A model generated the notes under the pieces. That model worked only from the letters and a program-made list of their open reading frames with translations. It made no database searches and was not told the DNA's origin. A stretch of DNA of 7,956 nt, from positions 1 to 7,956 of the forward strand of contig JAIOSN010000257.1 of NCBI GenBank assembly GCA_021107605.1, in the 5' to 3' direction. The translations under genes were made by a program, and so were the position numbers. This document shows, one piece after another, positions 1 through 6,461 of this stretch (its first letter is position 1; each line of letters starts with the position of its first letter). Source of the stretch: Anaerolineae bacterium (GTDB taxonomy: Bacteria > Chloroflexota > Anaerolineae > B4-G1 > SLSP01).

Positions 1-62
1 ACCGAGATTTCGCCACCGAGTGGCAGATTGGTAGACCGCGGAGGTCTGAAAATAGGTCGGCC

Positions 63-105
63 TGAGTAGTAACAAATCTCTGTACTCTCCGTGCCTCTGT
101 GGTGA
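63..105. repeat. Intergenic repeat debris upstream of the glycosyltransferase gene
   Basis: Two short words here recur elsewhere in the window. TGAGTAGTAAC at 63-73 is also the core of the right arm of the inverted repeat at 1601-1614, and CTCTGTGGTGA at 95-105 recurs exactly at 1373-1383. The glycosyltransferase gene is therefore bracketed by copies of the same repeat words. I see no gene in 1-144; the rest of that stretch holds only a weak 5-bp inverted repeat (33-37 with 43-47). From memory, words like these are dispersed intergenic repeats in Chloroflexota and similar genomes, but that is not provable from this window. Confidence 0.5.
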
Positions 106-144
106 AATACTTGGTTTTTCTAAGCACCTCGGACGGAGTTAAGA

Positions 145-1275
145 ATGACCCATATTTTGATTGCTTACAAGCAATTTCCTGCCCCCTCCATCGGTCATGC
201 GGGGGGGCAGTCTGTGTACCGGCTCTTGGAGTGGTTGCAGCAGCGCGGCTACCAGGTAACGTTGGTGGCGTGTATCCGGCAGGAAGAAGAGCGCCATCTG
301 GATGCTGTGCGGCCACTCTGCAAAGAGCTCTACCTCGTCCCTCACCATAGATCACTGCCCGGCCCGCGCCCGGTGGCTCTCTTACGGAGCTACTGGGCGC
401 TACGTCAAGCTACCCGCCGCGCGCTCCAGGAGACCCGCCCCGATCTACTCCACGTCGAGTTTGCCCAAACTGCGGTGGCGCTCTGGGGCATCAAATATCC
501 GGCCACCTCTTTCCGCGCACATGACGTCAACTGGTTTATGCTGAAGCAGCAGGCAGCAGAAAGTCACGGCATGGCCCGCTGGGTGGCCCGGCTAGGCGCG
601 CGTTTTTTCCGTGCGGCTGAACCGTGGCTCTACCGGCGATTCGATTTACTGGCCGCCATCTCGCAAGGCGACCGCCAGCTACTCGCTCCAGCCTGCGCCC
701 CGCATCCAGTCTTGTTGCTGCCACTCTCCCCTAACGTCCAGCCGCGTGAGACCCCCTCGCCGGCGGTGACGGCGGGAGCTAACATCCTCTTCATCGGCTC
801 CATGTCACGAGAATACAATATCCAGGGCGTGCAATGGTTCTTGGCAAATATCTGGCCCCGCATCTTGGCAGAGATACCGGAGGCGCGCTTTTATATCGTC
901 GGTTCCGGCCCGCCGCCGGAGATTCGCGCTCTAGCTGATGGCGAGCGGGTCTTCGTGACCGGTTTTATAGAGGAACTCGCCCCCTGGTACGAGGCGGCAG
1001 CCGTCTTTGTCTCACCACTGCTGGTGGCCGGCGGCTTGCTCCAAAAGGTACTCGATGCTCTGGCGATGGGGAAAGCCGTGGTAGCCACATCGGCGAGCAA
1101 TCACGGACTGGGAGCTACGCCAGGGCAGGAGCTCTGGGTGGCGGATCAACCGTCCGCGTTTGCCAAGGCGGTGGTGACGTTGCTGCGCGATCCCCACACG
1201 CGGGACCGGCTAGCTGCCGCGGGGAAGCGTTTTGTAGAGACCTATTATGATCCGGCGCAGACCTTTGAGGAGTAG
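145..1275 (+). CDS. Glycosyltransferase, GT4-like (GT-B fold)
   Basis: Probable retaining glycosyltransferase that moves a sugar from a nucleotide-sugar donor to a surface polysaccharide or lipid acceptor in the cytoplasm; the substrate cannot be told. The N-terminal half (residues 1-200) has the acceptor-domain look, including an N-terminal strand (THILIAY) and a glycine-rich HAGGQS loop at about 18-23. The C-terminal half (about 212-365) is the donor-binding Rossmann domain: ILFIGSM (214-220), ARFYIVGSG (247-255), VFVTGFIEEL (269-278) and the donor loop with KVLDALAMGKAVVATS (301-316). The usual EX7E-type glutamate before the AMGKPVVAT segment is Asp304 here, a conservative change. The wording resembles sugar transferases of the exosortase/PEP-CTERM-associated class, which I treat only as a similarity. 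The start is supported by GGAG at 135-138, six bases before ATG. The protein ends soon after YYDP and the frame beyond the TAG reads like more of the final helix, so a slight C-terminal truncation is possible. Confidence in family high, in exact role low. Confidence 0.88.
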   Translation: MTHILIAYKQFPAPSIGHAGGQSVYRLLEWLQQRGYQVTLVACIRQEEERHLDAVRPLCKELYLVPHHRSLPGPRPVALLRSYWALRQATRRALQETRPDLLHVEFAQTAVALWGIKYPATSFRAHDVNWFMLKQQAAESHGMARWVARLGARFFRAAEPWLYRRFDLLAAISQGDRQLLAPACAPHPVLLLPLSPNVQPRETPSPAVTAGANILFIGSMSREYNIQGVQWFLANIWPRILAEIPEARFYIVGSGPPPEIRALADGERVFVTGFIEELAPWYEAAAVFVSPLLVAGGLLQKVLDALAMGKAVVATSASNHGLGATPGQELWVADQPSAFAKAVVTLLRDPHTRDRLAAAGKRFVETYYDPAQTFEE

Positions 1276-1300
1276 GAGCAAGCGTTGTGCCAGTTGTTAA

Positions 1301-1370
<70 letters not shown>

Positions 1371-1405
1371 GTCTCTGTGGTGAGCTGATTTGGGGACCCG
1401 AGCTG

Positions 1406-1414
1406 TGGTATAAT
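1406..1414 (+). promoter_or_regulatory. Candidate extended -10 promoter element
   Basis: TGGTATAAT is an exact match to a bacterial extended -10 box (TGn followed by TATAAT) and would start transcription near 1421. No good -35 hexamer lies 16-18 bp upstream; the best-placed hexamer is TGATTT at 1386-1391. The first gene downstream is the LCP gene at 1786, giving a leader of about 365 nt that would include both palindromic repeats. It may equally be a chance match or part of the repeat debris. Confidence 0.35.
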
Positions 1415-1463
1415 CCAGGGTGTAGAATTTGGGCGTAAGTAAGGGCGAACGGCAAGAAAAAGG

Positions 1464-1614
1464 GTTACTACTCAGCCACCCTACAAAATTCAAGAGCGGA
1501 CGCCGATGCGCGCAGATTTTCGCAGATAAAATAGAAAAGCAGCGTTTATCAGCGTGCAGCTGCGTCCTAACGGAGCTATGCCCACCCGCTACCGGGGGAT
1601 GGCTGAGTAGTAAC
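1464..1614. repeat. MITE-like element: 14-bp perfect inverted repeats around a palindromic core
   Basis: GTTACTACTCAGCC at 1464-1477 is the exact reverse complement of GGCTGAGTAGTAAC at 1601-1614, so the ends of this 151-bp stretch form a perfect 14-bp inverted repeat. There is no transposase inside, and the short open frame across it is a translation of repeat sequence. I see no clear target-site duplication next to the arms. A related partial arm lies at 63-73, so the arm sequence exists in more than one place. It may be a non-autonomous mobile element or a structured intergenic repeat; the sequence alone does not decide. Confidence 0.6.
1498..1567. repeat. Palindromic intergenic repeat, copy A (nested)
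   Basis: The unit starts GGACGC (1498-1503) and ends GCGTCC (1562-1567). Inside, CGCAGATAAA (1521-1530) pairs with TTTATCAGCG (1545-1554) at nine of ten positions, giving a nested stem. It shares its end sequences and the CGCAGAT word with copy B at 1673-1747, so both belong to one family. It sits wholly inside the 14-bp inverted repeats at 1464-1614. Confidence 0.7.
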
Positions 1615-1672
1615 GAAAAAGGTTGCTAAAGTTACCTACTGGTGATTTCTCCAAATTTCTACCCATTTCTCT

Positions 1673-1747
1673 GGACGCAGATTGGCGCAGATAAATACTG
1701 GTTTATTGTTTTTAATCTGCGAGCGTAGCCGGCGTTCATCTGCGTCC
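1673..1747. repeat. Palindromic intergenic repeat, copy B
   Basis: GGACGCAGAT (1673-1682) and ATCTGCGTCC (1738-1747) form a perfect 10-bp inverted repeat, with a second imperfect pair inside (CGCAGATAAA at 1687-1696 against TTTAATCTGCG at 1711-1721). It is the same family as copy A. It ends nine bases before a GTG codon at 1756 that opens the LCP reading frame, one reason to doubt that codon as the true start. Repeats of this wording are, from memory, widespread between genes in several environmental phyla; function unknown. Confidence 0.75.
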
Positions 1748-1785
1748 CATTTTCAGTGAAATCAAATTTAACTCTGGTAGAGAAT

Positions 1786-3138
1786 ATGATGACAGATAGA
1801 GACGCTTATCAAAAGAACAATACCTTACCGCTGATTCTGACCGGCTTGCTGCTGGTAGTTTTCTTGGGCGTGGGATTTATGGCTGCACGGTTTCTCTTCT
1901 CCTGGACACGCGCGCGAATTTCGGATTCCGGCATGATACCCGGAGTAAGCGCTTCGACTGAGACCAGCGAGCATGTGGAGCGGCGACCAGGCCAAGTTAT
2001 TCCTACGTGGACGAGCAGCGAACGGATTACCATTTTGGTCTTGGGGATTGATGAGCGCGAGCAGGAAAGCGGCCCGTTCCGCACTGATACGATAATGTTG
2101 GTAACATTGGATCCGACGACGTCGCAGGCGGGGGTACTCTCGATTCCACGCGACCTCTGGGTTCCCATCCCCGGCTATGCAGAAGATGGCAACCGGATCA
2201 ATACAGCGCACTTCCTGGGCGACCTCTACGATCATCCAGGCGGCGGGCCGGCGCTAGCCCTGGAGACAGTGCAATACAACTTGGGTGTGCCGATTGATTA
2301 TTATGTCCGGCTGAATTTCCAGGGGTTTATCAAATTGGTGGATTTGGTCGGCGGGGTGGATATTTATGTGGAGCAGACGCTTCACGATACTACCTATCCG
2401 GACAGCAATTACGGGATTGAGCTCTTGCACATTGAGGCGGGTCAGCATCACTTCGATGGGGAGATGACGCTCAAATACGCGCGCACGCGCCACGGCAGTG
2501 GGGATTTCGACCGCGCCCGCCGCCAACAACAGGTCATGATAGCATTGCTAGAGCGCGTCACCAGTTTGAAGATGTTGCCACAGTTGGCCCGGAAAGCCCC
2601 CGAAATCTATACCACGTTGGAAGAATCATTGAGCACTGATATGGCTTTAGATGAAATACTGGCACTGGGCGGATTGGCCCTGACGGTAGATCGTGAGGAA
2701 ATTCGCTTCGGCGTGATTGATGCCAGCTGTACCCAGAATTGGGAAACACCACAGGGCGCCCAGGTACTGATTCCGCTCCGCGACCGAATGCGTGAGGTGC
2801 GAGATTATGTCTTTGGCATGGCGGATAATCTCGGTGGAGAGGTGACGCCAATAGATGAAAAAGCCACGCTCTCCGTGCGCAATGGAACTTTGCGCCCAGG
2901 GTTGGCAACGGAAGTGAGCGCGCAGCTCCAAGTGCAAGGACTGGATGTGAGAGAAGCCTCCAACGCCGACCGGCAGGATTATGCCGAGTCGGTGATCATT
3001 CTCTATCGCCCCAAACCTATCACAGCTGAGAAGATTAGGACGGTATTGAATTTACCAGCGAGTGCGGTGGTAAATGGCTCTGATCCCACCTCGGCGTATG
3101 ATATCATCGTGATTTTAGGGGCGGATTATTTGGACTAG
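1786..3138 (+). CDS. LytR-CpsA-Psr (LCP) family envelope glycopolymer ligase
   Basis: LCP proteins transfer lipid-linked glycopolymers onto peptidoglycan or other envelope acceptors, outside the membrane. The order is classic: a short cytoplasmic N-terminus, one membrane anchor (TLPLILTG to about AARFLF, residues 13-38), a Thr/Ser-rich linker, the LCP catalytic domain (about 80-258) and a C-terminal LytR_C-type domain (about 358-450). Visible family residues include ILVLGID (83-89), the FRTDT motif with Asp101, SIPRD (119-123) with Arg122 and Asp123, YARTRH (231-236) and the DFDRARRQQ stretch (240-248); these arginines bind the pyrophosphate lipid. Nothing essential is missing. I chose ATG 1786 because GGTAGAG (1776-1782) lies just upstream; the frame also opens at GTG 1756, ten codons earlier, which has no ribosome site and abuts a repeat. 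The upstream glycosyltransferase suggests a common surface-polymer theme, but the 510-bp repeat-filled gap argues against tight co-transcription. Confidence 0.93.
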   Translation: MMTDRDAYQKNNTLPLILTGLLLVVFLGVGFMAARFLFSWTRARISDSGMIPGVSASTETSEHVERRPGQVIPTWTSSERITILVLGIDEREQESGPFRTDTIMLVTLDPTTSQAGVLSIPRDLWVPIPGYAEDGNRINTAHFLGDLYDHPGGGPALALETVQYNLGVPIDYYVRLNFQGFIKLVDLVGGVDIYVEQTLHDTTYPDSNYGIELLHIEAGQHHFDGEMTLKYARTRHGSGDFDRARRQQQVMIALLERVTSLKMLPQLARKAPEIYTTLEESLSTDMALDEILALGGLALTVDREEIRFGVIDASCTQNWETPQGAQVLIPLRDRMREVRDYVFGMADNLGGEVTPIDEKATLSVRNGTLRPGLATEVSAQLQVQGLDVREASNADRQDYAESVIILYRPKPITAEKIRTVLNLPASAVVNGSDPTSAYDIIVILGADYLD

Positions 3139-3227
3139 CAGCGCTTTAGCGTCTCCGCGGCTCAGCCAGTGAGTGACCAACAAATCAGCAAATGCCAAAT
3201 AGCGAATGGTAAATCGGTAACGTGAAC

Positions 3228-3275
3228 GACTAACTGACCATCCGACTAATTGACTATCAGACTAACCCACAAGAG
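3228..3275. repeat. Short degenerate 16-bp-period repeat before ruvB
   Basis: GACTAA occurs at 3228, 3244 and 3260, exactly 16 bp apart. The first two 16-bp units agree at most positions (shared skeleton GACTAA-n-TGAC-n-ATC), while the third keeps little beyond GACTAA. The array ends just before the ribosome binding site of ruvB. The remainder of the spacer from 3139 also looks low-complexity, with several spaced AAAT words, and holds no gene. Confidence 0.6.
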
Positions 3276-3280
3276 ATAAA

Positions 3281-4303
3281 ATGACTAGACAACGCACCAT
3301 AGCACCCGAAGCCACCCTCGAAGAACCCATTTTGGACCGCGCGTTACGTCCCCAGCGCTTGGATGCGCTTATCGGCCAGGAGCGCGTGCGGGAGAACTTG
3401 CGCATTCTGATCGACGCAGCGCAAAAGCGCGACGAAGCCCTGGAGCATACGTTGTTTTACGGCCCGCCGGGGTTGGGAAAAACAACGCTGGCCCGTATCT
3501 GCGCCAATGAGATGGGAGCTGCTATTCACGTCACCTCTGGGCCGGCGATTGAACGCGCTGGAGATCTGGCGGCTATCCTGAGCAATCTACGTGAGAAGGA
3601 AGTGCTCTTCATCGACGAGATTCACCGTCTGGGCAAAGTTGTGGAAGAGATCCTCTACCCGGCAATGGAAGATTTCGCCCTAGATCTGGTGATCGGCCAG
3701 GGGCCGGGAGCACGGACCGTCCGTCTGAGTTTGCCGCGCTTTACGGTGGTGGGAGCGACTACCCGGCTAGCGCTCCTCTCCGCGCCGCTGCGCACGCGCT
3801 TTGGAGCTATCTACCGGTTAGATTTCTACAAGCAAGCAGCCCTGGAGCAGATTGTGGAGCGCGCCGCCAGAGTGCTTGCGGTGCCGCTCGAACCGCAAGG
3901 CCGGATCGAGATCGCCCGTCGCGGCCGGGGGACGCCGCGCGTCGCGCTGCGCCTCTTGCGCCGCGTCCGCGATTACGCCCAGGTGCGCGGGGACGGCATC
4001 ATCACCGGAAAAATCGCGGAGGAGGCTACGGCGTTATTGGAAATTGACGAGGCCGGGCTAGACAATTTAGATCGCCGGGTGTTACACGCCATCATAGAGA
4101 AATTTGACGGCGGGCCGGTGGGCTTGGACACCATCGCGGCTTCCATAGGCGAGGCCGCGGATACCATCATGGATGTGGTGGAACCGTATCTCTTGCAGTT
4201 AGGGTTTCTCAACCGCACGCCACGTGGTCGCACCGCCACCCAGAACGCCTACGAACATCTCAAGATACCGTTTGAGCAGGTGGAACAGGGGCTATTGTTT
4301 TGA
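3281..4303 (+). CDS. ruvB: Holliday junction branch-migration ATPase RuvB
   Basis: RuvB is the AAA+ motor that, with RuvA, drives branch migration of Holliday junctions before RuvC cleavage in recombinational repair. At 340 residues the length is normal. Visible landmarks are the N-terminal RPQRLDALIGQ segment (23-33), Walker A GPPGLGKTT (61-69), Walker B with FIDEIH (110-115), sensor 1 GATTR (158-162), the PLRTRFG arginine-finger segment (169-175), the sensor-2 GTPR motif (217-220) and a C-terminal winged helix ending with LNRTPRGRTAT (310-320). All key residues are present, so the protein should be active. The start follows an AAGAGA purine run at 3271-3276, a moderate ribosome site at suitable distance. 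No ruvA or ruvC lies beside it, so in this genome the ruv genes are probably scattered; this is inference from one window. Confidence 0.98.
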   Translation: MTRQRTIAPEATLEEPILDRALRPQRLDALIGQERVRENLRILIDAAQKRDEALEHTLFYGPPGLGKTTLARICANEMGAAIHVTSGPAIERAGDLAAILSNLREKEVLFIDEIHRLGKVVEEILYPAMEDFALDLVIGQGPGARTVRLSLPRFTVVGATTRLALLSAPLRTRFGAIYRLDFYKQAALEQIVERAARVLAVPLEPQGRIEIARRGRGTPRVALRLLRRVRDYAQVRGDGIITGKIAEEATALLEIDEAGLDNLDRRVLHAIIEKFDGGPVGLDTIAASIGEAADTIMDVVEPYLLQLGFLNRTPRGRTATQNAYEHLKIPFEQVEQGLLF

Positions 4304-4465
4304 GGTAAATTATCTTGCCCTTTTGCGTTATCAAAAATTGGTTCTTTAGGATTTCGCATGGTTGAGCCACAATCAACCGCAAAGGGACGCCTATTATCCC
4401 CGAGTTGCTAAAAGTGGCGAATAACTAATGGCACTAACGTGATTGCGGGGTGGTAGGAGGAAAAT
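4304..4465. other. Spacer between ruvB and the accessory region
   Basis: No gene is visible. GGTTGA (4360-4365) and TCAACC (4373-4378) form a short hairpin with imperfectly matching flanks, but no T-run follows, so I do not call a terminator. CAACCGCAAAGGGACGC at 4374-4390 resembles a dispersed repeat word known to me from other environmental genomes. The stretch ends with the strong ribosome site AGGAGG at 4455-4460 that serves the next gene. This spacer marks the change from housekeeping to accessory sequence. Confidence 0.5.
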
Positions 4466-4771
4466 GTGAGAGAAATACCAAGTATCTTAAACAGGATAGC
4501 GCAATTGTTGGATACATGTGACTATCCTGACCGTAAAAAGATAAACTCGCTAAGAAAATGGGGAACCAATTTGTTGAGTGTTTCTTCAAATCAAGAAGAG
4601 CTAGAAATTTTGTCTACGATTCAGAAAGTTATAGCTGGAATGAATTCTTTGAGCGATATTCGCTTGTTGCCACCAGTATACTCAGGCATGTTGGCATCAG
4701 AAGCTAATCAGCAGCTATATGGAATGATTGTGGAACTTGATAATTTAGTCCGCAAGAAGTTGAAATTGTAA
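4466..4771 (+). CDS. Small hypothetical protein, possible orphan immunity protein
   Basis: A 101-residue soluble, probably all-helical protein of unknown function. It starts at GTG, supported by a strong AGGAGG (4455-4460) five bases upstream; the ATG overlapping at 4464 runs straight into TGA. There is no signal peptide or membrane segment. Features are an N-terminal helix (SILNRIAQLLD), a central Trp32-Gly33 (RKWGTNLL), a GMNSLSDIRLLPP segment (about 58-70) and a C-terminal helix rich in charged residues. The GMxSxxDI-like segment is faintly reminiscent of small DUF6966-type proteins sometimes found near polymorphic toxins; this is from memory and weak. The gene is clearly more AT-rich than ruvB upstream and the Rhs core downstream, which suggests recent acquisition. 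Its place immediately before two toxin-like cassettes would suit an immunity gene whose toxin has been lost. It could also be an unrelated hypothetical gene. Confidence 0.7.
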   Translation: MREIPSILNRIAQLLDTCDYPDRKKINSLRKWGTNLLSVSSNQEELEILSTIQKVIAGMNSLSDIRLLPPVYSGMLASEANQQLYGMIVELDNLVRKKLKL

Positions 4772-5032
4772 AATCTTAGAAGATCAACCAATAGAAATAG
4801 CTTATCTATGACAATACTTTGCTAAAATCAAAAACGGTGGGCATCTTGGGAGGTTAAGGAAGATTTCACCCTCCTTTGGAGCGAAATTGGCCCTAAAATT
4901 GAGATGCTCTCTGTGGAAATTGCCACTTTGTGAGATACTACTTCCACCTTTGACATCAAATCAAAACTGGCAACGGATGCCAGCGGGGCCAAACTAACGG
5001 GTAGCGACACGCGGTACTTCCCTTACGGGGCC
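4772..5032. other. Spacer grading into the 5' edge of an Rhs core remnant
   Basis: No independent gene. From 4934 the frame of the following Rhs gene is open (TGA at 4931-4933), and from about 4964 its translation already reads as Rhs core: KLATDASGAKL and then RYFPYG, which in complete proteins follows the DHLGS motif. So Rhs homology begins about 70 bp before the first ATG, without the rest of the gene. A possible extended -10 box, TGCTAAAAT at 4820-4828, has no matching -35. Between 4826 and 4930 the same frame is open but lacks any recognisable family or a good start. The change from AT-rich to GC-rich sequence near 4965 looks like a recombination junction. Confidence 0.6.
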
Positions 5033-5944
5033 ATGCGGCCGGGACTGGAAGGCGCGACCTTGCCCACGGACCGGCGCTACACGGGCCAGCGCTTCGAGGC
5101 GGACCTGGGCCTCTATGACTACCAGGCGCGGTACTACGACCCCGTGCTGGGCCGGTTTATCAGCGCGGACAGCATCGTACCGGGCGCGGCGAGTGGTGCG
5201 GGCGGAGGCGCGGTGACGTTGGGCTACGACCCTAAAACCCGTCTCACGCCGCTGACGGTCAACCTGGGCGAGTTTGCGCAGCAAATCAACGCCGAGAACC
5301 GCGAGATACTGCAATTCGGGTGGTTCTTCCAGTGGGATGCCAGGACGCGGCGGGAGCATAATGTCCCCAGTGGGCCGGTGAATCCCCAGGCGTTGAACCG
5401 CTATGCTTATTGTTTGAATAATCCCCTGCGCTATGTTGATCCAACAGGACATGAATCTGGGCCTGAAATATTGTGGGTATTCACAACACCCCCTGACAAT
5501 TTACAAAGATATATCGACCTTTTGGCGATTCGCAAAACAGAAAGCGAACTATACGCCTGGGTGTTTGGTGTACCAGGATTTATTCTGACAGCGGCTGCTG
5601 TCGGGACTGGAGGTACTATTGTTCCGCTTGACATAGGGGCACTAACTTGTGATGCAATAGCTGGGGGATTTGCGTATATATCAATTGAATTAGATTCCGT
5701 GATGAACTACCTTCAACTGGCAGTTGATTCTGGTGATGCAAGTATTCGAGTTACTGTATACAAAGAAGATGGTATGATTTGTGTGTATACGAATGGTGCG
5801 CAGAAAGTTGTGGCGCTGTTGCCAGCAGCCGCTAGTGAATTTTACACCGTATTTAGAGACCCTGAAAAAATTTCTTATTCTTATTCACCAGACAAGGTGA
5901 TGTGGGAAGTAGATCATTCTTGGGGATGGTTGTATTCTCAATAA
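5033..5944 (+). CDS. Orphan Rhs core tip fused to unrecognised C-terminal domain (cassette 1)
   Basis: Only the C-terminal end of an Rhs/YD-repeat protein is present. Residues 1-140 are core: RRYTGQRFEADLGLYDY (14-30), ARYYDPVLGRFISAD (32-46), NRYAYCLNNPLRY (122-134) and the closing DPTGH (136-140). Complete Rhs proteins of over a thousand residues form a shell that encloses a C-terminal toxin; the shell is missing here. Residues 51-117 are an insertion between RFISAD and NPQALNRYAY that cassette 2 lacks. After DPTGH the sequence becomes AT-richer and changes to a domain of about 163 residues that I do not recognise, with a hydrophobic stretch (174-217), a beta-rich part and the ending GWLYSQ. 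The ATG lies inside the core, and no good ribosome site precedes it; the open frame extends back to 4934 with core homology from about 4964, so this start is nominal. A small membrane-protein gene follows 14 bp later. Probably a displaced, silent toxin tip; toxicity is inferred from layout only. Confidence 0.75.
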   Translation: MRPGLEGATLPTDRRYTGQRFEADLGLYDYQARYYDPVLGRFISADSIVPGAASGAGGGAVTLGYDPKTRLTPLTVNLGEFAQQINAENREILQFGWFFQWDARTRREHNVPSGPVNPQALNRYAYCLNNPLRYVDPTGHESGPEILWVFTTPPDNLQRYIDLLAIRKTESELYAWVFGVPGFILTAAAVGTGGTIVPLDIGALTCDAIAGGFAYISIELDSVMNYLQLAVDSGDASIRVTVYKEDGMICVYTNGAQKVVALLPAAASEFYTVFRDPEKISYSYSPDKVMWEVDHSWGWLYSQ

Positions 5945-5958
5945 GTGAGGGGAAAAAG

Positions 5959-6342
5959 ATGATTGACTTGTTCGTTTCTAAATGGCGCACTATGCGCTTC
6001 ATATCTTTCTTGAGTGGCGCTGTAGGTTTTCTTGTTGGTTGGTTATCCGTCTCAGGTTTGCAGGCACGATTGAACTGGTTCGATGTAGGTTTTTACACAG
6101 GTGATCTATCGCGTGGAAAATTGGCATCCTACATAGTTGTTATCTCAATCACAGGTCTGTTATTGTTCTTTGCCTTGCTTGTGCGAGGATATGTGTGTGA
6201 AAAGTATTGTAATAATGTAAAGATTAAGTACATATTTATCGTATGTGTATTCTTGGTTATCGGTATACTGTTATCGCTGATAAGTAAATCGATTTTGGAT
6301 TTGTGGGTAAGCTACTTTATCATTCGGCCTGCTTCATTCTAG
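5959..6342 (+). CDS. Small three-helix membrane protein, candidate immunity partner of cassette 1
   Basis: A 127-residue integral membrane protein I cannot assign to a family. Three hydrophobic segments are visible at about 13-33, 56-76 and 88-110, with the basic KWR near the N-terminus and a CEKYCNN loop between the second and third. The ATG at 5959 has AGGGG at 5948-5952 six bases upstream. The frame also opens at GTG 5902 inside the preceding gene, which I reject because it lacks a ribosome site. The gene starts 14 bp after the stop of the Rhs tip, is AT-rich like that gene's C-terminal domain, and so probably moved with it as one cassette. In polymorphic toxin systems this position normally holds the immunity gene, and membrane immunity proteins usually oppose membrane-acting toxins, which fits the hydrophobic stretch in the partner. 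That role is inference. Confidence 0.75.
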   Translation: MIDLFVSKWRTMRFISFLSGAVGFLVGWLSVSGLQARLNWFDVGFYTGDLSRGKLASYIVVISITGLLLFFALLVRGYVCEKYCNNVKIKYIFIVCVFLVIGILLSLISKSILDLWVSYFIIRPASF

Positions 6343-6461
6343 TCTAGGTAACTCGACTTTTGCAGTAGCCCGCAAGGGCATAGAAAATTAGCAATGGCAG
6401 ATAATCAAGGTGGGGAGAGGCGGACACACAGGCTCCCCTCCCGGTCACGCGGACGCGCTCT
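6343..6461. other. Spacer between cassettes 1 and 2
   Basis: No gene is supported. The frame of the next Rhs tip is open from 6405 but has no ATG, GTG or TTG before 6462, and its translation does not look like Rhs core until about 6522. GCCC (6368-6371) and GGGC (6376-6379) give only a 4-bp stem without a T-run. Composition changes from AT-rich to GC-rich at about 6410, as it does before cassette 1. Confidence 0.5.

Noticed and set aside
1429..1629. Plus-strand frame of 66 codons
   Set aside because: It runs through both arms of the inverted repeat and palindrome copy A, has no ribosome site and gives no sensible protein.
1756..1785. GTG 1756 as the LCP start
   Set aside because: No ribosome site precedes it and it lies just after a repeat, whereas ATG 1786 has GGTAGAG upstream and gives a normal short cytoplasmic tail.
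1825..2235. Minus-strand open frames inside the LCP gene
   Set aside because: They are mirror frames of a clear conserved gene on the other strand and resemble no family.
3139..3170. Terminator after the LCP gene
   Set aside because: Only a short GCGCT/AGCG pairing is present, without a T-run.
3250..3280. TTGACT as a -35 box for ruvB
   Set aside because: The best -10-like hexamer (GATAAA, 3275-3280) has 19-bp spacing and would place the transcript start inside the coding sequence.
4341..4353. GGTTCTTTAGGAT as an ISL3-type insertion sequence end
   Set aside because: The first bases resemble such ends, but there is no matching opposite end, duplication or transposase nearby.
4828..5010. Minus-strand frame of 60 codons beside cassette 1
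   Set aside because: It overlaps the Rhs core edge on the opposite strand, with no ribosome site or family resemblance.
5902..5958. GTG 5902 as the start of the three-span membrane protein
   Set aside because: It lies inside the preceding gene without a ribosome site, while ATG 5959 has AGGGG at good spacing.
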